DNA from: Verrucomicrobia bacterium UBA6015
GTDB lineage: Bacteria; Verrucomicrobiota; Kiritimatiellia; UBA8416
Assembly (NCBI GenBank): GCA_002428045.1
Contig: DIZZ01000058.1
Location: forward strand, 1-22,533
Reading direction: 5' to 3'
Length of the DNA: 22,533 nt
Shown: piece by piece, positions 19,056 to 22,533 of the stretch
Numbering within the stretch: position 1 is the stretch's first letter
How the letters are laid out: each line of letters opens with the position of its first letter
Notes under the pieces: generated by a model
Seen by the model: the letters and a program-made list of their open reading frames with translations, nothing else
What the model was told of the DNA's origin: nothing
Databases searched by the model: none
Translations under genes and position numbers: made by a program

Positions 19056-20348
19056 TCAGACTGGTGAAGTCAAGTCCGTCTGGCAGCTGCGGTTCGAACA
19101 AAGCAAATACACCGCGCTTGCCATTGCAACCAGGTGGGAAAGCAGCCCCGACAACACCACGGCCCAAGCCATCCCTTTCAGTCCGTATGCCCGCGTCATG
19201 GGGATGCAGACCAACGCGAACGAGCCTGCCATGATCCCCGCGCAGGTGGCAATCATCATGGGTTTCTTGTAAAGGTAGAAAATGGGGCTGGTCACCAGTA
19301 CGATACATTTCGAGATGCTGTAAAGCAGAAGGATCTGGAATAGGGAGACAATCCCCATCCACTTCTCGCCCGCCACGACCCAGATGAAGGGACGGGCGCC
19401 GAGAAACAAGCCAAGCCCCAGTGCGCCGTAGAGGATCGTCAGCAGGCCGATGGTCTTGAAGAAGGCCTTTCGCAAACGGCTGGCATCGTGTGCGATCGTC
19501 CGGAAGGCAGGCAGGAAAACCTGACCGATGACATTGGCGAAGCACTGTACGGGCAGCAGTGCCAGGAAATGCGCACGGGTGTAATGGCCGACGGCCTCCA
19601 AGTCCAGAAGTTTCCCGACGACGCCCCGATCCATGCTGATGTGTATGTAGTTGAACAGGTTCAGCAGCACGGCAGAGGCGGCGAACAGCATCACTCCCCG
19701 TACAATCGCCGGGCGCAGTTGCCAGCGGGGTCGCCACGGATGCAGAAGATAGGAGCAGACCCACTCCGCCGCCGCCACGGTGCAGAGCTGGATCACGATG
19801 GCCCAGTAGTTGCGCAGCAGCCAGGCAGCAGCCAGGGAGATGAAGGCGACTCCGATTTGCGCCAGGATGCCTGCCACCGCCACGGGCTTGAAGTCCATCG
19901 TTCGCTGGCGGAGCTGCGCACCGAACCCACTAAGTCCATTCAACAGGAGTTGTAAGGAAAGCAGCCGGATCGGCCAGGCCAGGGCAGGGGTTGCATAAAA
20001 GTCGGCAACAGCCCCCGCCAACAGCCAGAGCAGCGCAACGGCAAGGGCACTGCGGATCACGTTGACCGTCCAGAAGGTCGGCAACTGTTCGTCGACATCC
20101 GCGCCCGCCCGCTGAACCATGATGTCCGTGCCCGTCTCGGTCAGGGATCTGGCAAAGCCGGGCACGATCACGGCCAAGGCCATCAACCCGAAATCTTGCG
20201 CCTCCAGCAGGCGCAGGAAGATCATGCTGCGAACCAATTCGATCACCGAGATCGATAGCGACTTGATCATCAGCCACTGCACCCCGTTGAGGGTGCGCCC
20301 GCGCAGCGATTCGCGGCTACCGAGAAAACGTTGCAAGGGGTTGCTCAT
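19056..20348 (-). CDS. Polysaccharide flippase, MOP superfamily (PST/WzxC type)
   Basis: 430 residues with about twelve hydrophobic segments, for example 'MALAVIVPGFARSL', 'ALAVALLWLLAGAVADFYA', 'VAFISLAAAWLL', 'LLTILYGALGLGLFLGARPFIWVVAG' and 'MMIATCAGIMAGSFALVCIP'. The N-terminal 'RGRTLNGVQWLMIKSL...LVRSMIFLRLLEAQDFGLMALA' and 'TDIMVQR' are typical of the Polysacc_synt_3 group (WzxC, TuaB), which moves lipid-linked oligosaccharides across the inner membrane. The true start is ATG 20348: it overlaps the upstream GT2 stop (ATGA), has GAGG about 9 nt before, and begins the conserved N-terminus. The longer frame to 20576 is a shadow of the upstream gene. The coupling shows that it exports the glycan made by the two GT2 enzymes before it. 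Confidence 0.92.
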   Translation of the reverse strand: MSNPLQRFLGSRESLRGRTLNGVQWLMIKSLSISVIELVRSMIFLRLLEAQDFGLMALAVIVPGFARSLTETGTDIMVQRAGADVDEQLPTFWTVNVIRSALAVALLWLLAGAVADFYATPALAWPIRLLSLQLLLNGLSGFGAQLRQRTMDFKPVAVAGILAQIGVAFISLAAAWLLRNYWAIVIQLCTVAAAEWVCSYLLHPWRPRWQLRPAIVRGVMLFAASAVLLNLFNYIHISMDRGVVGKLLDLEAVGHYTRAHFLALLPVQCFANVIGQVFLPAFRTIAHDASRLRKAFFKTIGLLTILYGALGLGLFLGARPFIWVVAGEKWMGIVSLFQILLLYSISKCIVLVTSPIFYLYKKPMMIATCAGIMAGSFALVCIPMTRAYGLKGMAWAVVLSGLLSHLVAMASAVYLLCSNRSCQTDLTSPV

Positions 20349-21370
20349 TGCGCAACCTCTTCGGGGCGTTTCCCGGTCCTGCGGATTTGTGTGACAAGGT
20401 TGTGGCGGACCTGGAGTAGACGACCGATCTCCATGCCAACGTCCATCACGATTTTCACGATAGGGGTCATCAGCAGGCTGTCTGTGCGTTTCAAATAGTG
20501 GTGCTGGAAAGCAAACCGCTTCAGAATGAATAGGTAATAGGCGGGAATCAGAAGCATCAGAACGGGCCACCGCCAAGGGCCGAGAGCCGCGAGCAAGCCG
20601 ACGATAAGCAGGAGTCGCAAGCTCATTGAATTCTGTAGGTTGTACAGCAGATGGCGGCGGCGGTCTTTGAGGTAGTCACTGATCATGAACTGGCTCTTGC
20701 CGCGTTCGACAAACCATTTAAAAACCTTGGCCAGGCTACCGCGAGGCTTGTGGTAGACGATCGCGTCGGGGTTGAACACGAACCGGAATTCACGCACGGC
20801 GCGCTGGGCGAACTCCATATCTTCACCGCGGGTATTACGGGTGTCCACGAAGCCTCCCATGCGATCAAACACGGCTCTTTTGTACAGGCAATTACAGGTG
20901 GACATGCCCGTGGTATCCACGATATGGCCCTGTGCCGCATGGATGCGCAGCAGTCCGCCGTTTGGGAACCCCAGGACAATCTCGCTGCAGCCGACGGCGT
21001 TGGCATCCTTGACCAGGACGCCGCCGGAAACACCGGCGATATCGCCTTCAAGTGGAGAAACCAGTTCCTTGAGCCAGTTCGTCTCGAACAGGCAGTCGTC
21101 GTCGGTGAAGACAAACAGATTGTGGCGGGCATGGCGGATCCCGATGTTCCGTGCATATCCCCAGCCACGGTTCTCGCGCGGAATGACCACGTAATCGACA
21201 TTCCCGGGATCGCGCGGCTGATCGCACTCCTCCACGATAACGATCTGAAGGCGTTCGCCCGGGTAGTCGACCTGCCGCAGCGATTCCAGGCAGCGGTCGA
21301 GATCCTCGCGCCGATCCTTGGTGATAATAATGATCGAGACGGCAGGCCAATCGGCAATTGACGGCTTCAT
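20345..21370 (-). CDS. GT2 glycosyltransferase with C-terminal membrane segments
   Basis: 341 residues. GT-A domain: 'VSIIIITKDRREDLDRCLESL' (11-31), 'VIPRENRGWGYARNIGIRHA' (62-81), the metal-binding D90-D91-D92 in 'FVFTDDDCLFE', and the acidic 'RGEDMEF' (181-187) expected for the catalytic base. Two hydrophobic stretches near 255-290 ('LRLLLIVGLLAALGPW', 'PVLMLLIPAYYLFIL') anchor it to the membrane, as in processive or polyprenol-linked chain builders. ATG 21370 overlaps the upstream GT2 stop by 4 nt; in-frame codons before it are a shadow. The end overlaps the flippase start by 4 nt. Donor and acceptor sugars cannot be read from sequence. Confidence 0.9.
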   Translation of the reverse strand: MKPSIADWPAVSIIIITKDRREDLDRCLESLRQVDYPGERLQIVIVEECDQPRDPGNVDYVVIPRENRGWGYARNIGIRHARHNLFVFTDDDCLFETNWLKELVSPLEGDIAGVSGGVLVKDANAVGCSEIVLGFPNGGLLRIHAAQGHIVDTTGMSTCNCLYKRAVFDRMGGFVDTRNTRGEDMEFAQRAVREFRFVFNPDAIVYHKPRGSLAKVFKWFVERGKSQFMISDYLKDRRRHLLYNLQNSMSLRLLLIVGLLAALGPWRWPVLMLLIPAYYLFILKRFAFQHHYLKRTDSLLMTPIVKIVMDVGMEIGRLLQVRHNLVTQIRRTGKRPEEVAQ

Positions 21371-22407
21371 AGGCAAACCACCTTTTGTTGGACGCTGCCG
21401 CACCATCGGCCCCAGGTCATCGCCCCAGATTTTAGCAGCATCAGCCACGGCATGACGACAAGATCGTGCATTGCCGGTTGGAGTCCGCGCTGCGTCATGC
21501 GCCGGGCGATCAAGACCGCCAGATAGCCGAGATAAAGCGGAACCAGCAGAAACAGCGGCGGCCAGAGGAAGCCGGGCAGTAGCGCCAGCAGCAGTTTCTT
21601 GTCGGCGGGATTGAGATCGATCCATAGACGGAGGACGGAGTGCGGCTGTTTGATGTTCAGGCCGGGTGCCTGGATGATGATCACCCCGCGATCAGTACTA
21701 CGCAGCCTCAAGGCGTGCGCACGGCCGAAGCCTTTGGCCTGCCTCATCATGGCCGTCAGGCAGTCGCGGTGGATATGATACACGACCGCATCGGTCAGTG
21801 TCCGGATGGTTCCGCCCTGCTCATAGAGGCGTCGACAGAGGTCGTGATCCTCGCCGGAAATATGAAGTGCCTCGTTGAATCCGCCGATCCCGTCAAAACG
21901 CGATTTTCGTACAATCAGGTTGGCGGTCGGGAAACCACCTATGCCGTCGGGTTCAACGGTGGAAAACGTCTGTTCCGTGGTGTTGGGCGGTAACGTATAA
22001 AGACCGGTGAATGTCGCCACGATCCCGTTCGCTGGTGCGGCTTTGATACACCCGGCAAAGGTACCGCATTCGGGATGTCGATGAATGGCCGCATGGATAT
22101 CCGCCAGCCAGGTCACGGACGGTACACAGTCCGAATCAGTAAAGGCCAGCCACTCGCCATCCGCTGCACGGGCGCCGGTATTGCGGGCGGCTGCCGCCCC
22201 CGGTTTGGCTTCGTGAAGCAGCGTCAGGGCGATCTGCGGGTGTTCCTTGATAAAGGCGTCGACCATCCGGACAGAATCATCCGTGCTGTTGTTGTCCACC
22301 AGGATAATCCTGACCTGCGACATCGCGCTCTGCCGGGCCAGGGCCTGCAGGCAGGAGTCGAGCGTACGGGCTGCATTATGGAAAGGGATGACAATCGAAA
22401 CATTCAT
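21367..22407 (-). CDS. GT2 glycosyltransferase with C-terminal membrane segment
   Basis: 346 residues, first gene of the visible operon. 'VSIVIPFHNAARTLDSCLQAL' (3-23), 'IILVDNNSTDDS' (34-45), D91-S92-D93 in 'FTDSDCVP', and 'SGEDHDLCRRL' (184-194, with G185-E186-D187) are standard GT2 elements. A long hydrophobic segment 'LLLALLPGFLWPPLFLLVPLYLGYLAVLIA' lies near 280-310. ATG 22407 is chosen because the fold begins there; an in-frame TTG at 22443 adds 12 residues without a ribosome site. The ribosome site before 22407 is also weak. It is coupled by ATGA to the next GT2. Further biosynthesis genes may lie beyond the right edge. Confidence 0.88.
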   Translation of the reverse strand: MNVSIVIPFHNAARTLDSCLQALARQSAMSQVRIILVDNNSTDDSVRMVDAFIKEHPQIALTLLHEAKPGAAAARNTGARAADGEWLAFTDSDCVPSVTWLADIHAAIHRHPECGTFAGCIKAAPANGIVATFTGLYTLPPNTTEQTFSTVEPDGIGGFPTANLIVRKSRFDGIGGFNEALHISGEDHDLCRRLYEQGGTIRTLTDAVVYHIHRDCLTAMMRQAKGFGRAHALRLRSTDRGVIIIQAPGLNIKQPHSVLRLWIDLNPADKKLLLALLPGFLWPPLFLLVPLYLGYLAVLIARRMTQRGLQPAMHDLVVMPWLMLLKSGAMTWGRWCGSVQQKVVCL

Positions 22408-22466
22408 GAACAAGAATGTAGCGAGACCTATGCCGAATGGCAAGAGCGCGATGACGGAAAGGTAAT

Positions 22467-22533
22467 GTAATGGGTCAGTTTATACAAGAGAGGCTCTTGC
22501 AAAACCCCTCGCTGTGCCCGCTTGAAGCCGGGC
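22467..22533. other. Right-edge sequence with short inverted repeats
   Basis: CAAGAG-AGG-CTCTTG (about 22484-22498) is a perfect 6-bp dyad, and GCCCG...CGGGC closes the window (22517-22533). No gene starts here. The TGGGTCAGTTTATAC-like stretch before it and TCTTGCAAAACCCC after it recall termini of insertion sequences, but no transposase is in view, so this is only a suspicion. Confidence 0.25.

Noticed and set aside
18982..19764. 260-residue minus-strand ORF overlapping the flippase 3' half
   Set aside because: It is an alternative frame of the flippase with Pro/Arg/His-rich shadow composition and no membrane pattern.
20651..21361. 236-residue plus-strand ORF opposite the second GT2 gene
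   Set aside because: It is antisense to a clear GT2 coding region with DDD and GED motifs; it has no supporting signals of its own.
22467..22533. Insertion-sequence terminus at the right edge
   Set aside because: Only short inverted repeats are visible and no transposase or target duplication can be seen in the window.

Overview
The window most resembles a member of the PVC superphylum, probably Kiritimatiellota, Lentisphaerota or a related Verrucomicrobiota lineage. This rests on style, not on a marker gene: Thr/Asn-rich secreted proteins built from jelly-roll and Ig-like modules, an EF-hand 'DTDGDG' linker, a GH16 enzyme beside a LacI regulator, a Gfo/Idh/MocA oxidoreductase, and response regulators with a CxxC...CPxC tail. 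No rRNA, tRNA, CRISPR array or complete insertion sequence was seen.

Layout. (1) 1-4600: a large secreted protein with an internal super-repeat (minus strand, running off the left edge); a decayed AbiE-type toxin-antitoxin pair with a long palindrome at the break; a 559-residue secreted LamG/Ig-like/EF-hand protein with a near-consensus promoter, a 17-bp palindrome at the likely transcription start, and a clear intrinsic terminator. (2) 4600-8714: a spacer with a 9-nt-periodic inverted repeat, then an operon from a TTGGCA-N17-TATAAT promoter encoding a single-domain receiver, a CheC-type phosphatase, a PAS hybrid kinase with receiver and Hpt domains, and a second receiver with a four-cysteine tail. 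This is a whole phosphorelay with its own phosphatase and no chemotaxis genes in view. (3) 8788-14074: a Gfo/Idh/MocA dehydrogenase and PdxA-family dehydrogenase pair, convergent with a minus-strand operon (small membrane protein, YhcH, PTS EIIA), which is divergent from ilvD across a spacer holding palindromic operator candidates. (4) 14190-18103: a LacI regulator, a GH16 beta-glucanase whose promoter carries a LacI-like operator, a fragment resembling a GH128-type tail, a MalK/UgpC/MsmX-type ATPase, and the last codons of what looks like a sugar permease. I read this as the remains of a beta-glucan uptake locus. (5) 18140-22407: a minus-strand surface-polysaccharide operon with two GT2 glycosyltransferases and a Wzx/PST flippase joined by ATGA overlaps, followed by a WaaE-like GT2.

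Three places (abiE, the GH16 3' end, the permease tail) show genes cut short next to tails of other genes. Short repeat families sit in the spacers, and one appears to lie inside the hybrid-kinase reading frame. The signals most worth following are the self-contained CheC phosphorelay, the in-frame repeat insertions, and the operator-like palindromes.
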